A DNA stretch of 64,000 nucleotides from Sphingobacterium sp. GVS05A (GCF_019969845.1 NZ_JAHXYR010000002.1:558001-622000); one strand, 5' to 3'; counted from the first letter of the stretch, positions 17,626 to 27,700 are shown. Numbers and translations are program-made. The notes: a model not told the origin generated them from the sequence alone.

Positions 17626-19014
17626 ATGAAATTAAAACTCATTGCATCATTGGGTATAATCTGTGGAATGAGCCTACATGGCTTTTCACAGACCTTAAAA
17701 CTCGAAGATGCCCTCACACGTGCCGTTGAACAGTACGACCAGATAAAATCAAAGCAATTTGTTGCATCGGCAGCAAAACAGCATACTGTCTTTCAAAAAC
17801 AACAATATCTTCCGGATCTCACCTTAGCAGCACAGCAGAGCTTTGGAACAATAAATGCCCAACATGGTCCTATGTATGCCTATGGCGGTCTTGCATCGGG
17901 TGCAACATCCATGCCCCTAGCGGAGCAAAATTGGAATGCCGCCTTTGGATCGCTCTATTTTGCCAATATCAACTGGAATGTATACACCTTTGGAAGGATC
18001 AAAAATCAGGTGCTCCTCGGTTCAATAAAGGAACAGACAACCGAGGCCGATCTTGCACAGGAAATCTTTCAGCACAAAATAAAAACAAGTGCCGCCTATC
18101 TGAATCTACTGGCGAGTCAACGAATAAAATATGTTCAGGAAAAAAACCTGGACCGCGCGCAGGTATTTTATGAAATGACTGCCGCCCGAGCGGAAAGTGG
18201 ATTGATCGCCGAAGTGGACGCCCAATTGGCCAAAGCGGAAGTTTCCAATGCAAAATCCCTACAGATCAAATCCTACGACAAGGAACTGGAATACTCAAAA
18301 CAACTCGCCATCTTGTTAAATGATGATTTTAAAACCTATCAGCTGGATACGACTTATAATACCAGCATCCCGAACAGCACGGTAGCGTCACTTGCAAGTT
18401 CCATAGAAAAGCATCCATTCCTACTATTCCAAAACAGTAAGATCAATGAGAGCTTGCAAACCGAGGAAGTCCTGAAATCCAACCGCACGCCCTCTGTTTC
18501 CGCTTTTGGCGTACTACAAGGACGTGGAACCGGCTTCGATTGGAACTATATACAGGATAACTCAGCATACTCTTCAAATTATTTTAAAGGAGTGGGTATA
18601 AACCGAGCAAATTATCTGCTTGGCGTTTCATTAAGCTGGAACCTGACTAATATCTTCCGTTTTAATACCAAAAACAGGGAGCAAAAATTATATACACAGG
18701 CGATCCAGAGAGAATATGAAAAACATAAAAAAGATTTTATGGCGCAGTCCCTCCTCGCCGATTCTCAGCTAAAAAATGCCATTGACAATTTCCGGGAAAC
18801 CGAAATCCAATTGTCCGCTGCCGGTCTTGCTTACAAACAGCATAATGCATTGTATGAAAATGGACTGACGACTCTGGTGGACTATACCCAGGCATTGTAT
18901 AGTTTAAATAGAGCTGAGATCGACTATGAAATTGCACAGAATAATGTTTGGCAGGCCTTACTATTGCTGGCCGCCGCACAGGGTGATTTCAATATTTTCA
19001 TTCATCATTCTTAA
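17626..19014 (+). CDS. TolC-family outer-membrane efflux channel, 462 aa
   Basis: A signal peptide (MKLKLIASLGIICGMSLHGFS-Q) is followed by LKLEDALTRAVEQYDQIKSK, the usual TolC opening. Two long helical hairpins follow (for example TTEADLAQEIFQHKIKTSAA, and later IQLSAAGLAYKQHNALYENG). The GL.TLVDYTQALYSLNRAEIDYE segment near the C-terminus is conserved in the outer-membrane efflux protein family. It forms the exit duct for the RND pump encoded 11 bases downstream. Length is normal. Confidence 0.9.
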   Translation: MKLKLIASLGIICGMSLHGFSQTLKLEDALTRAVEQYDQIKSKQFVASAAKQHTVFQKQQYLPDLTLAAQQSFGTINAQHGPMYAYGGLASGATSMPLAEQNWNAAFGSLYFANINWNVYTFGRIKNQVLLGSIKEQTTEADLAQEIFQHKIKTSAAYLNLLASQRIKYVQEKNLDRAQVFYEMTAARAESGLIAEVDAQLAKAEVSNAKSLQIKSYDKELEYSKQLAILLNDDFKTYQLDTTYNTSIPNSTVASLASSIEKHPFLLFQNSKINESLQTEEVLKSNRTPSVSAFGVLQGRGTGFDWNYIQDNSAYSSNYFKGVGINRANYLLGVSLSWNLTNIFRFNTKNREQKLYTQAIQREYEKHKKDFMAQSLLADSQLKNAIDNFRETEIQLSAAGLAYKQHNALYENGLTTLVDYTQALYSLNRAEIDYEIAQNNVWQALLLLAAAQGDFNIFIHHS

Positions 19015-19025
19015 ATCTATCCTTT

Positions 19026-22000
19026 ATGAATATCATCAAATTTGCCTTGCAAAAACCAATTTCCATTATGGTTATTGTCATTGGCCTGTTATTCTTTGGT
19101 ATCAAAGCAACCAAAGATGTCAAGGTAGATATCTTACCCGAAATGGACCTGCCTGTCGTGTATGTTGCCCACTCTTTTAACGGCTATACCCCACAGCAGA
19201 TGGAAGGTTATTTCACCAAAATGTACGTCAACATGCTCCTGTTTACCAATGGTATTAAGAGTATAGAATCAAAAAACACCCAAGGATTGACACTCATGAA
19301 AATTGTTTTCTATGAGGGTATTGATATGGGAGAAGCCATTGCAACCATCAATGCACTATCCAATCGTTCGCAGGTATTTTTGCCTCCAGGCGCGCCACCA
19401 CCATTCATCATCCGTTTTGACGCTTCCTCCCAGCCTGTCGGCCAGTTGGTCTTTCGTAGCAATACGAAAACTAATAATCAACTACAGGATATCGCGAACT
19501 TCAGTGCCCGACCATTCTTAATAAAGATACCGGGACTGACAACCGCTCCACCTTTTGGCGGAAGCCCACGGACAATCGAAGTAAACATAGATCCTTACAA
19601 ACTGCGGGCGCACAACCTGTCTCCGGAGCAGGTTGTTGAAGCAATCAGTAGAAATAACATCACCTCTCCTTCCGGAAATGTGTATATCGGTGACAAAAAC
19701 TATCTGACACCGACAAACAATACGGTAAAGAAAATAGAAGAACTGGGGGAAATTCCAATCTTTAAAAACACGGTAGACAATGTATACATTCGGGATGTGG
19801 CAACCATAAAAGATGGTGCTGATATCGCCACGGGTTATGCCCTGATTGATGGAAAAAGATCGGTTTATATTAATATCGCTAAAGCAGGAAATGCTTCGAC
19901 CCTGGATGTTGTCAATAAGCTTAAAGAACGCTTGCCCGAAATCCAACGAAATATGCCTGACGATGTCAGCATTTCGTACGAATTTGACCAGTCGGTCTAT
20001 ATCAGCAATGCCCTGAAAAGCTTGGTTATCGAAGGAATTCTGGGCGCGGTCCTGACCGGCCTGATGGTCCTTCTATTTCTGAACGACCGCAGGGCAGCAC
20101 TGATTGTAATTATGACCATTCCCATTTCGATTATTTCTGGCGTTTTATTTTTGAAGCTATTTGGACAGACCCTTAATATCATGTCCTTATCGGGACTGGC
20201 ATTGGCCATCGGAATATTAGTCGATGAAAGTACGGTGACCATCGAGAATATCCACCAGCATTTTGCCTTGGGAAAAACGCGTGCCCAAGCGATCTGGGAT
20301 GCCTGTAAGGAAATTGCTTTTCCAAAACTTTTGATCATGCTCTGTATTCTGGCCGTATTTGCTCCTGCCTTTATGATGACCGGTATTCCCGGTGCATTGT
20401 TTATGCCGCTTGCACTGGCGATCGGATTTTCGATGATTGTTTCGTTTTTATTGTCGCAAACTTTTGTACCCGTGATGGCCAATTGGATGATGAAACATGA
20501 TCCCGAAACATGTCATAATCCAGCACATAAGAAAAACTGGTTTGATCGTTTTCGTGAGCGCTTCCTGCATCTATTGTCAAATTTGGTCGCCAAACACAAG
20601 ACAATCGTAAGCTTAAGTTTGATTTTTGCATTGGTAGCATGCTTTTTCTTATATCAGGGAATTGGTAAGGATGTATTGCCCACAGTCAATTCCCGCCAGT
20701 TTCAGGTACGGATAAAAGCCCCTGAAGGTACGCGTATAGAAGTAACTGAAGGAAAAGTAAAGCAGTTTCTAACCCTTTTGAAGGAAAAAGTCGGACCTGA
20801 TAATATTGCCATATCATCGGTTTTTATCGGTCAGCACCCCTCTACTTTCGCCGTTAGCCCAATTTATTTATACAATGCCGGGCCACACGAGGCATTGATG
20901 CAGGTGGCATTGAAGAAACTCAAAGGTAATTCGGATGAATTAAAGGATGAACTCAGAAAGTACTTTCAAGAAAAAATGCCGGAAATACAGCTCTCTTTCG
21001 AACCCATTGAACTTACCGAGAAAATACTAAGTCAGGGCACCAATACGCCTATCGAGATCCGGATCTCAGGGATGATGAAAAAGATGAATCGCATGTATGC
21101 GCAAAAACTTCTCGGAAAGCTAAAGGAGATCGACTACCTGCGCGACCAGCAGATCCCCCAGTCCATGGATTATCCAGCCCTACAGATTAATATCGACCGG
21201 ACAAGAGCGGCACAACTGGGACTCGATGCACAGGATATCGCAAAGTCACTGATCACCGCTACCGCATCCACACGCTATACCAATAAGAATTTTTGGGTTG
21301 GCGGAATGATGGGAATTGCCTACGATGTGCAGGTTCAAACACCACAAAATATTTTAAACAGTAAAGAAGAACTGGAGAATTTAACACTTTCTAAGAATGC
21401 AGACCGTCCCGTTCTAGGCGATGTCGCAACAATTACGGCAACCAAAGAACTTGGTGAAAGTTATAATTTAGGAACAATGGGTTACACTACGGTTGCCGCA
21501 AATCTGCATAAAAAAGATCTGGGACAGGCTTCACAGGACATTCAAGCCGCTATTGCATCTTTGGGTGAATTACCAAAAGGTATCAATATTGAAGTCGCAG
21601 GGATGGCACCTGTATTGAATGAGACGATGAGTAATCTCGCTACAGGTCTATTGATTGCCGTTGTCGTTATCTTTTTGATGCTTACAGCAACTTTTCAGTC
21701 TTTTCGGATATCACTCGTTATTCTCTCCACAGTTCCTTTTGTCATCGTAGGGACTTTGGTATTATTAAAATTAACCGGTTCGACACTCAACTTACAGTCT
21801 TATATGGGACTCATTATGTCTGTCGGTGTTTCGATCGCCAATGCAGTCTTATTAATCAATAATGCAGAATCGCTACGGCTGAAAAACCAGAATGCAATAA
21901 GCTCCGCTATTGAGGCCGCCAAGCTTCGGATCCGTCCCATTATCATGACAACTATCGCCATGGTTGCGGGAATGTTACCGATGGCTATCGGTTTTGGTGA

Positions 22001-22184
22001 GGGTGGAGACCAAGTCTCGCCATTAGGACGCGCTGTTATCGGAGGTCTTCTTTTTTCAACCTTCTCCGTACTGATCGTCCTCCCGCTGGTATTTGTATGG
22101 ATACAGCACAAAGCAACAACGACCTCGCCTTCTTTGGACCCTGAAGATGAGGAAAGCATACATTTTGTTAAAACAAAAATCTAA
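19026..22184 (+). CDS. RND efflux pump inner-membrane permease, 1052 aa
   Basis: This is a full-length RND transporter with twelve membrane helices in two halves. Helix 1 is FALQKPISIMVIVIGLLFFG. The helix-4 region LALAIGILVDESTVTIENIH holds the acidic relay residue(s) (VDES) and the family signature. The second half has VILSTVPFVIVGTLVLL and the matching helix-10 segment MGLIMSVGVSIANAVLLINN. Large periplasmic loops (porter and docking domains) lie between helices 1-2 and 7-8. The helix-4 region has no second Asp, so it differs from classical AcrB. The pump is driven by protons and works with the neighbouring TolC and adaptor. Neighbours with Cys/His clusters suggest a metal or a metal complex as substrate, but drugs or lipids remain possible. 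Confidence 0.92.
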   Translation: MNIIKFALQKPISIMVIVIGLLFFGIKATKDVKVDILPEMDLPVVYVAHSFNGYTPQQMEGYFTKMYVNMLLFTNGIKSIESKNTQGLTLMKIVFYEGIDMGEAIATINALSNRSQVFLPPGAPPPFIIRFDASSQPVGQLVFRSNTKTNNQLQDIANFSARPFLIKIPGLTTAPPFGGSPRTIEVNIDPYKLRAHNLSPEQVVEAISRNNITSPSGNVYIGDKNYLTPTNNTVKKIEELGEIPIFKNTVDNVYIRDVATIKDGADIATGYALIDGKRSVYINIAKAGNASTLDVVNKLKERLPEIQRNMPDDVSISYEFDQSVYISNALKSLVIEGILGAVLTGLMVLLFLNDRRAALIVIMTIPISIISGVLFLKLFGQTLNIMSLSGLALAIGILVDESTVTIENIHQHFALGKTRAQAIWDACKEIAFPKLLIMLCILAVFAPAFMMTGIPGALFMPLALAIGFSMIVSFLLSQTFVPVMANWMMKHDPETCHNPAHKKNWFDRFRERFLHLLSNLVAKHKTIVSLSLIFALVACFFLYQGIGKDVLPTVNSRQFQVRIKAPEGTRIEVTEGKVKQFLTLLKEKVGPDNIAISSVFIGQHPSTFAVSPIYLYNAGPHEALMQVALKKLKGNSDELKDELRKYFQEKMPEIQLSFEPIELTEKILSQGTNTPIEIRISGMMKKMNRMYAQKLLGKLKEIDYLRDQQIPQSMDYPALQINIDRTRAAQLGLDAQDIAKSLITATASTRYTNKNFWVGGMMGIAYDVQVQTPQNILNSKEELENLTLSKNADRPVLGDVATITATKELGESYNLGTMGYTTVAANLHKKDLGQASQDIQAAIASLGELPKGINIEVAGMAPVLNETMSNLATGLLIAVVVIFLMLTATFQSFRISLVILSTVPFVIVGTLVLLKLTGSTLNLQSYMGLIMSVGVSIANAVLLINNAESLRLKNQNAISSAIEAAKLRIRPIIMTTIAMVAGMLPMAIGFGEGGDQVSPLGRAVIGGLLFSTFSVLIVLPLVFVWIQHKATTTSPSLDPEDEESIHFVKTKI

Positions 22185-22190
22185 TTCTTT

Positions 22191-23285
22191 ATGAAATTTA
22201 AGTCAATCATATTACCAGCAATTGCACTATTATTTAGCGCATGCGACCAAAATACAAAAGAGAACAACGACGCCACAAAGGAAAACCCAAAAGCCGCGAA
22301 AATGGGATCTATGCCTTTGATGACCATTCCGATTGCCAAAATGAATCCTACGGTTCCACTACAACTGGCGGGCGAACTAAAACCTGATCAGGAGACCGCA
22401 TTGTTTGCAAAGGTGCAGAGTTATGTCAAGACAATTCATGTAGATATTGGTTCGCAGGTCAACAAAGGGCAGATACTAATGGTACTGGAAGCACCCGAAT
22501 TGCAGGCTCAAATAGCCAATGCAAAGGCCAAAATACTTTCGCAAGAGGCGATATATACCGCAACAAAAGCCAATTACGATCGTATGTTTCGGGCAAACCA
22601 GACTAAGGGCGCTATTGCCCGCGATGCCCTGGATCAGATTACCGCACAAAAACTTTCGGACGAAGCCAGTGTAAAAGCCGCTCGGGCCGCCTATACAGAA
22701 ATACAGGATATCAATCAATATTTAATTATCCGGGCACCCTTCAGTGGCATCATTACATCCCGAAATACAGATATCGGCGCCTATGTAGGCCCCATGGGTG
22801 GAGCACCTTTGCTTGTCATCCAAAATTCATCTAAGTTCCGTTTAAATCTATCGGTTCCGGAAGCACATGTTCCCTATGTAGCCATAGGTGACACCGTCAA
22901 CTTCACGGTAAGGGCACTTCCTGAGAAGAACTTCCAAGCAACAATAACCCGAAAAAGCGGTACGCTGGATCTGAAGTTACGATCCGAAAAGTTTGAAGCA
23001 GACTTTGTCAATAACGATCCGGATCTTAAACCTTTTATGGTCGCCGAAGCAAAGGTTCAGCTTAAAAACAGCAAAGCAACTTTCTTTATACCACGTTCGG
23101 CATTGGTCGAAGGCAACATGGGAATCTATGTCATCAAAAATGCCGCTGGAAGCGCAAAATTTATTCCTGTAAAAAAGGGAAGAATACTCAATGATAAAAT
23201 TGAAGTTTTCGGCGAACTCATGGAGAGCGATCAGCTGATAAAAATGGCCAACGAAGAAATCACAGAAGGAACACCTATTAAATAG
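22191..23285 (+). CDS. RND periplasmic adaptor (HlyD/membrane-fusion protein), lipoprotein, 364 aa
   Basis: Lipobox LLFSAC (Cys18) anchors the protein. A lipoyl-like half (ALFAKVQSYVKTIHVDIGSQ, VNKGQILMVLEAPELQAQI) flanks a helical hairpin (about 105-165). The second lipoyl half is LIIRAPFSGIITSRNTDIGA. The beta-barrel domain follows (FRLNLSVPEAHVPYVAIGD), and then a membrane-proximal domain with ATFFIPRSALVEGNMGIYVI. It bridges the pump and the TolC channel. The gene starts 6 bases after the permease stop, a clear operon arrangement. Confidence 0.92.
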   Translation: MKFKSIILPAIALLFSACDQNTKENNDATKENPKAAKMGSMPLMTIPIAKMNPTVPLQLAGELKPDQETALFAKVQSYVKTIHVDIGSQVNKGQILMVLEAPELQAQIANAKAKILSQEAIYTATKANYDRMFRANQTKGAIARDALDQITAQKLSDEASVKAARAAYTEIQDINQYLIIRAPFSGIITSRNTDIGAYVGPMGGAPLLVIQNSSKFRLNLSVPEAHVPYVAIGDTVNFTVRALPEKNFQATITRKSGTLDLKLRSEKFEADFVNNDPDLKPFMVAEAKVQLKNSKATFFIPRSALVEGNMGIYVIKNAAGSAKFIPVKKGRILNDKIEVFGELMESDQLIKMANEEITEGTPIK

Positions 23286-23293
23286 AAAAATAC

Positions 23294-23713
23294 ATGAAAA
23301 TTTTAAGATCAATGCTATTTTCAGCTTTAATAATTACGCTGACAATAAGCTGTGGCAGTCCTGAAAACACAAACAACAATGCAGCTGAGCCATCTGTAAA
23401 ACAAAAGCAATTTGGTTATGAAAAAGGACAACAGGTGCCACAGGATATGGTCTGTATGGTCAATGACGAATTTATGGGCAAAAAGCAACTGGCAGTACCT
23501 TTGGATGGAAAGATCTATTACGGCTGTTGCGAAAATTGCAAAGAGAGAATCCCAAAAGATGAGAACGTACGCTATGCCATAGATCCACATACTGGATCAA
23601 AAGTAGATAAAGCAAAGGCCTACATTGTCCTTATCGGAAATGAAGGTCAGGTTGCCTATTTCGAACATCAGGACAACTATAAGTTGTTTCTGAAGCAGAA
23701 TAAGGTATTATAG
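23294..23713 (+). CDS. Cysteine-rich lipoprotein with TRASH-like metal-binding motif, 139 aa
   Basis: Signal and lipobox (ITLTISCG, Cys17) show export. The mature protein has QDMVCMVNDEFMGKKQLAVP, followed by KIYYGCCENCKERI. The spacing Cys...CC..C resembles the TRASH/YHS-type metal-binding fold, where a first Cys before a beta-hairpin pairs with a C..C after it. The tail KAYIVLIGNEGQVAYFEHQD is unassigned. As the last gene of the efflux operon (8 bases after the adaptor), it may pick up or deliver a metal ion in the periplasm. The metal is unknown; copper or another soft metal would fit the cysteines. Confidence 0.65.
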   Translation: MKILRSMLFSALIITLTISCGSPENTNNNAAEPSVKQKQFGYEKGQQVPQDMVCMVNDEFMGKKQLAVPLDGKIYYGCCENCKERIPKDENVRYAIDPHTGSKVDKAKAYIVLIGNEGQVAYFEHQDNYKLFLKQNKVL

Positions 23714-23740
23714 CCATACAGTAAAGAAGATCGAAACGAT

Positions 23741-23768
23741 GGGGCTGCTTCTGGGCAGCCTCATTATT
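23741..23768 (+). terminator. Terminator of the efflux operon
   Basis: GGGGCTGC (23741-23748) pairs with GCAGCCTC (23755-23762) around the loop TTCTGG, including one G-T pair. ATTATT follows. It lies 28 bases after the last stop codon. The T-tract is weak, so efficiency is uncertain. Confidence 0.55.
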
Positions 23769-23790
23769 AAAGATCGCGCAATGGTCTATT

Positions 23791-23958
23791 TTATTTCAGC
23801 TTTAATTGCTGCTCCTCGGCTTCTAGCAGTTGAATAAACCGCTCACCCAAAGGTGAAATCTCATACCCTACGGTATGGCTTATGTATTGTTCAACAAGAT
23901 GCAAAATTATATTGGTTGTTGACAATGAAAAAAAGCTATATACATCGCCCTTTCTCAA
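23791..23958 (-). pseudogene. Possible 3' remnant of a winged-helix regulator gene cut by the tRNA repeat
   Basis: The reverse strand reads HTVGYEISPLGERFIQLLEAEE and ends at a stop near 23791. YEISPLGERF.. is the sort of tail seen in HxlR/PadR-like regulators. Upstream the frame runs straight into the decayed tRNA-Pro tail at 23959, and its first residues (NPILPPRL) are only translated tRNA sequence. I infer that a gene lost its 5' part when the repeat arrived. The fragment is short, so chance is possible. Confidence 0.3.
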
Positions 23959-24029
23959 TCGGGGTGGCAGGATTGGGTTCAACCTTGTAGCTACTTATGA
24001 AGTCGCAGGATCTCGTCCTGCCTAGAAAC
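23959..24029 (-). repeat. tRNA-Pro-derived repeat, locus 2
   Basis: Positions 23959-23974 are identical to the 3' end of tRNA-Pro. A degenerate T-arm (GGGTTCAACCT) follows, and then the CGCAGGATCTCGTCCTGCCTAG segment that corresponds to the inverted T-arm-like block of locus 1. Unlike loci 1 and 3, this copy lacks the 44-base insert, so it may show the older form of the unit. Confidence 0.6.
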
Positions 24030-24060
24030 AAAAAAAGCCCTAACTTTCGTTAGAGCTTTT
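24030..24060 (-). terminator. Intrinsic terminator of tRNA-Pro copy 2
   Basis: Same 10-bp stem with GAAA loop and T-run as after tRNA copy 1, in the same orientation and at the same distance from the tRNA. Confidence 0.85.
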
Positions 24061-24063
24061 CAG

Positions 24064-24137
24064 TCGGGGTGGCAGGATTCGAACCTACGACCTCCACATC
24101 CCAAATGTGGCGCGATACCGGGCTACGCTACACCCCG
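24064..24137 (-). tRNA. tRNA-Pro (anticodon TGG), copy 2
   Basis: Sequence as copy 1: 74 bases, acceptor CGGGGTG/CACCCCG, anticodon TGG in the loop TTTGGGA, T-arm GGTTCGAATCC, no encoded CCA. Oriented leftward like the other two copies, 7911 bases from copy 1 and 21606 bases from copy 3. Confidence 0.96.
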
Positions 24138-24166
24138 AAAAGGTATCACCTTTGTTTTGTGTGGCA

Positions 24167-24197
24167 CAAATATACGCTTATTAGGCATTCTTTGCAA
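24167..24197 (-). promoter_or_regulatory. Promoter of tRNA-Pro copy 2
   Basis: Reverse-strand TTG (24197-24195), 20 bases, TATATTTG (24174-24167). Sequence shared with the other tRNA-Pro loci stops at the -7 element. The -33 element is supplied by unrelated local DNA yet keeps the same spacing. Confidence 0.6.
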
Positions 24198-24619
24198 GCA
24201 TAAATGTAAAATAAAACTAATCAGCTGATCTATTGAAAGATATTAACAATTATTTATATTTAACTTAAAAGTTAAATATAAAACCGATATGTAAAGCAGG
24301 ATAATCACATTCTAAAAAGCTTTACTCACTTTATGAGGCAAAAAAAGGATCGTGCATAAATAATATAAAAATCAAAAATGACAACCTATTGTTACAAAAC
24401 ACAACTCAAAAAGCCTTATGAGATAAAATTATCCCTTTAGTTATTCAAACATAAAGGAAATATTTATTTTTTTCGAAACACAACGCAAAAAAGCAGTTTC
24501 AAGTTGAAAATCAATAAATTTGTAGCCTTTTGGTTAATAATACTCAGATATTTAATACTTTTTTGTTAAAAAATCATTATCAAATTACCTTTATTGTTAA
24601 AAATATAATAGAAATTAAC
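24198..24619. other. A/T-rich intergenic region upstream of the lipid operon
   Basis: About 420 bases without a convincing gene, strongly A/T-rich with many short T- and A-tracts. I see no RNA gene or repeat. It may hold distal control elements for the operon that begins at 24719. Confidence 0.5.
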
Positions 24620-24627
24620 TACTTTTA
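24620..24627 (+). promoter_or_regulatory. Weak -7-like element for the lipid operon
   Basis: TACTTTTA is the same -7 variant seen at susC. The nearest TTG lies 23 bases upstream, longer than usual. If used, transcription would begin near 24634, exactly at the edge of the nested inverted repeat. Confidence 0.3.
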
Positions 24628-24632
24628 TTCCA

Positions 24633-24682
24633 CCATAACAACCCTCCTATCAAAATCACTAAGATTTTGATGTCTGTTATGG
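24633..24682. promoter_or_regulatory. Nested inverted repeat in the leader of the lipid operon
   Basis: The outer arms CCATAACA (24633-24640) and TGTTATGG (24675-24682) enclose the inner arms ATCAAAATC (24649-24657) and GATTTTGAT (24663-24671), both perfect. The whole 50-base dyad ends 36 bases before the ATG at 24719. There is no T-run after it, so it is not a plain terminator. An operator or a 5' mRNA hairpin is likely. Confidence 0.55.
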
Positions 24683-24718
24683 GATCTCCTGCTATTATAT
24701 TTTCAAGATCATCAATGC

Positions 24719-27700
24719 ATGAAAAATTTAACCATTATTGGATTAACGCCTTTTGAAAAGCCTGACGTCAATCTCATGCCCAAACTCCGTCAAGCGGGTG
24801 CATTTCCCGTATTAAGTTTGGGACACGACTTAGCCAGCGCTCAGGAAGCACTGAATCAACTTGATCAGACTGCTATATTTACTTATGGAATTTATTTTCC
24901 AAATGATAAACTTCTATCCCTTAAAATTCCGGAGAAAGTAAGCCTCATCATCCTTCCTTGTGGGATCCCAGCTCCTACAGCTTCGCACCTGTCCATTGTG
25001 TATCAGGTCAGCAGTCTGGAAGAAGCCATACAAGCGGAACAGCTTAACGCAAAAGGAATTATCATAAAAGGGAATGAAGCTGGAGGTGCCGTTGGATATG
25101 AATCCACGTTTGTACTCTTCCAACGTATTATCAAAGAAATCCAGTCCATACCTGTTTGGGTACAGGGCGGCATAGGTCTACATACCGCTGCTGCCGCAAA
25201 ATCCCTCGGTGCCACTGGAATTGTGTTGGACAGCCAACTTGCACTGTTCCCAGAATGTTCCGTTCCCCAGGACTTCAAAACGCTCTGTGGAAAATTAAAC
25301 GGGACGGAAACTAAGATCATTGCCAATCATCGTGTGCTCGTGCGGCCAAATTCACCGGCATTATCGGATCAGGTTGACACAGCCGAACTCAGCGCATATT
25401 TTACCGACCTGAATCCTGCTACGAGTTATATCCCCATGGGGCAAGACATTTCCTTGGCCATCGATCTTTATGAAGATTTCAGAACACTGAAAAAGCTTAT
25501 TTTCGGATTTAAGGAAGCCATGTACGGCCATTTAAAGCAAGCGAAAGCGTTACAGCCGATTGACAGTGACAATGTATTAGCGAAACAACTAGGCCTACGT
25601 TATCCAATCGCACAGGGTCCTATGACCCGTGTCAGCGATGTCCCTGCTTTTGCCAATGCCGTAGCGGAAGCTGGAGCACTCCCCTTTGTTGCCCTGTCCC
25701 TGCTCCGTGGCGAACAGGCCAGAACCTTGGTTATGGAAACCAAACAACTCGCTGGAAACAAAACCTGGGGAGTGGGTATCTTAGGCTTTGCACCACAGGA
25801 ATTGCGTGAAGAACAGACGACCTATATCCTGGAAGCTAAGCCTCCAGTTGTCCTGATTGCCGGTGGTCGACCTGCACAGGCTAAGGTATTTGAAAAAGCC
25901 GGCATAACAACGTTTCTACATGTACCGTCTCCTGCCCTGCTCGACATGTTTCTAAAGGAGGGTGCCAAAAATTTCATTTTCGAAGGTCGCGAATGCGGTG
26001 GCCACGTAGGACCTCTTTCGAGCACCGTGCTCTGGGAAAAACAGATCGAACGCATCTTAAAAGAGGATCATCCAGAACAGATCAGTGTTTTCTTTGCCGG
26101 TGGCATACACAATGCTTTCTCAACAGCATTTGTTTCTATCATGGCAGCTCCCTTAGCTGCCCGAGGCGTAAAAGTCGGTGTATTGATGGGAACAGCATAT
26201 CTCTATACGCAAGAAGCTGTAAGTACAGGTGCAATTCAGGAAGAATTTCAGCTGCAAGCCATGCAAGCCAGGGACACTGTCCTCCTGGAGACAGCACCAG
26301 GACATGAAACCCGTTGTTTAAATACGGCTTTTGCACAACACTTCAATCGAGAAAAGTCCAAGCTATTGGCTGCGGGTGTAGATAAAAAAGAAATCTGGGA
26401 AAAACTCGAAAAATTAAACGTCGGTCGTCTGCGTATTGCGGCTAAAGGTGTAGACCGCCAAGGAGATCAACTGGTCAACATCCCTAAAAGTGAACAACTG
26501 GACCTGGGTATGTATATGATCGGCCAGATAGCAACCATGCAGAACAAGGTAATTTCCCTGGATGCGCTGCATCAACATGTCGGCATCGACAATCAGCAAT
26601 ATATCCATGAAGCAATATTACCAGAAGAACCACTTTCCAGCGAAAAACCGTTGGATGTCGCCATTGTTGGAATGGAGTGTATTTTTCCGGGAGCCAAAAA
26701 TCTGGAAGAATTTTGGCGCAATATTATCCTTGGAAAAGATAGCGTTACCGAAGTTCCTGACGAACGCTGGAATAAGGCTATTTACTATAAACCCGATGCA
26801 GATGGTCCAGATGTATCGCACTCAAAATGGGGTGGTTTTATTCCGAAAATTGATTTTGATCCCTTAGCTTTCGGTATTCCACCGCAATCGCTCGCAGCCA
26901 TTGAACCAACACAATTGCTGACGCTATTGGTAGCAAAGCGTGCCATGGAAGATGCCGGTTATGGCGAAAAACAAATCAACCGCGAAAACATTTCCGTTAT
27001 TATCGGTGCGGAAGGTGGCAACGACCTTGCCAACAGCTATAGCTTTAGAGGATACTACAAACAGGTATTCGGAGAACTTCATGAAGAAGTGAAGGAAGCA
27101 TTGCCTCATACCACAGAAGATTCTTTTCCCGGTATTTTGGCCAATGTTATCGCTGGTCGGATCACAAACAGACTGGATCTTGGCGGCAGAAATTTCACGG
27201 TGGATGCTGCTTGCGCCTCATCCCTTGCAGCGATTGATCTAGCCTGTCAGGAACTTATTCTGGGTAAATCGGATATGGTGCTTGCGGGTGGAGCGGATCT
27301 CCATAATGGGATCAACGATTACCTGATGTTTTCCAGCACACATGCACTCTCACGTAAAGGACGATGTGCCACATTTGACAGTGACGCAGATGGGATTGCC
27401 CTTGGTGAGGGGGTGGCAATATTGGTACTCAAACGCTACGAAGATGCTATACGCGATGGCGACCGCATCTACTCGGTTATCAAAGGCGTTGGCGGATCCA
27501 GTGATGGAAAAGCGTTAGGCCTCACCGCTCCCCGAAAAATCGGTCAGGTACGCGCACTGGAACGTGCCTATAACCAAGCAGGTATCAGCGCAGCTTCCGT
27601 TGGTCTGGTTGAAGCACATGGTACAGGAACAGTTGTTGGTGATAAAACAGAACTAAGCGCACTGACTAATTTATTCAGCCGTTCAGGTGCCTTACCAGCA

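Noticed and set aside
19518..20482. Leftward open frames inside the RND permease gene
   Set aside because: They are antisense shadows of a strongly conserved transporter and show no domain or start signal.
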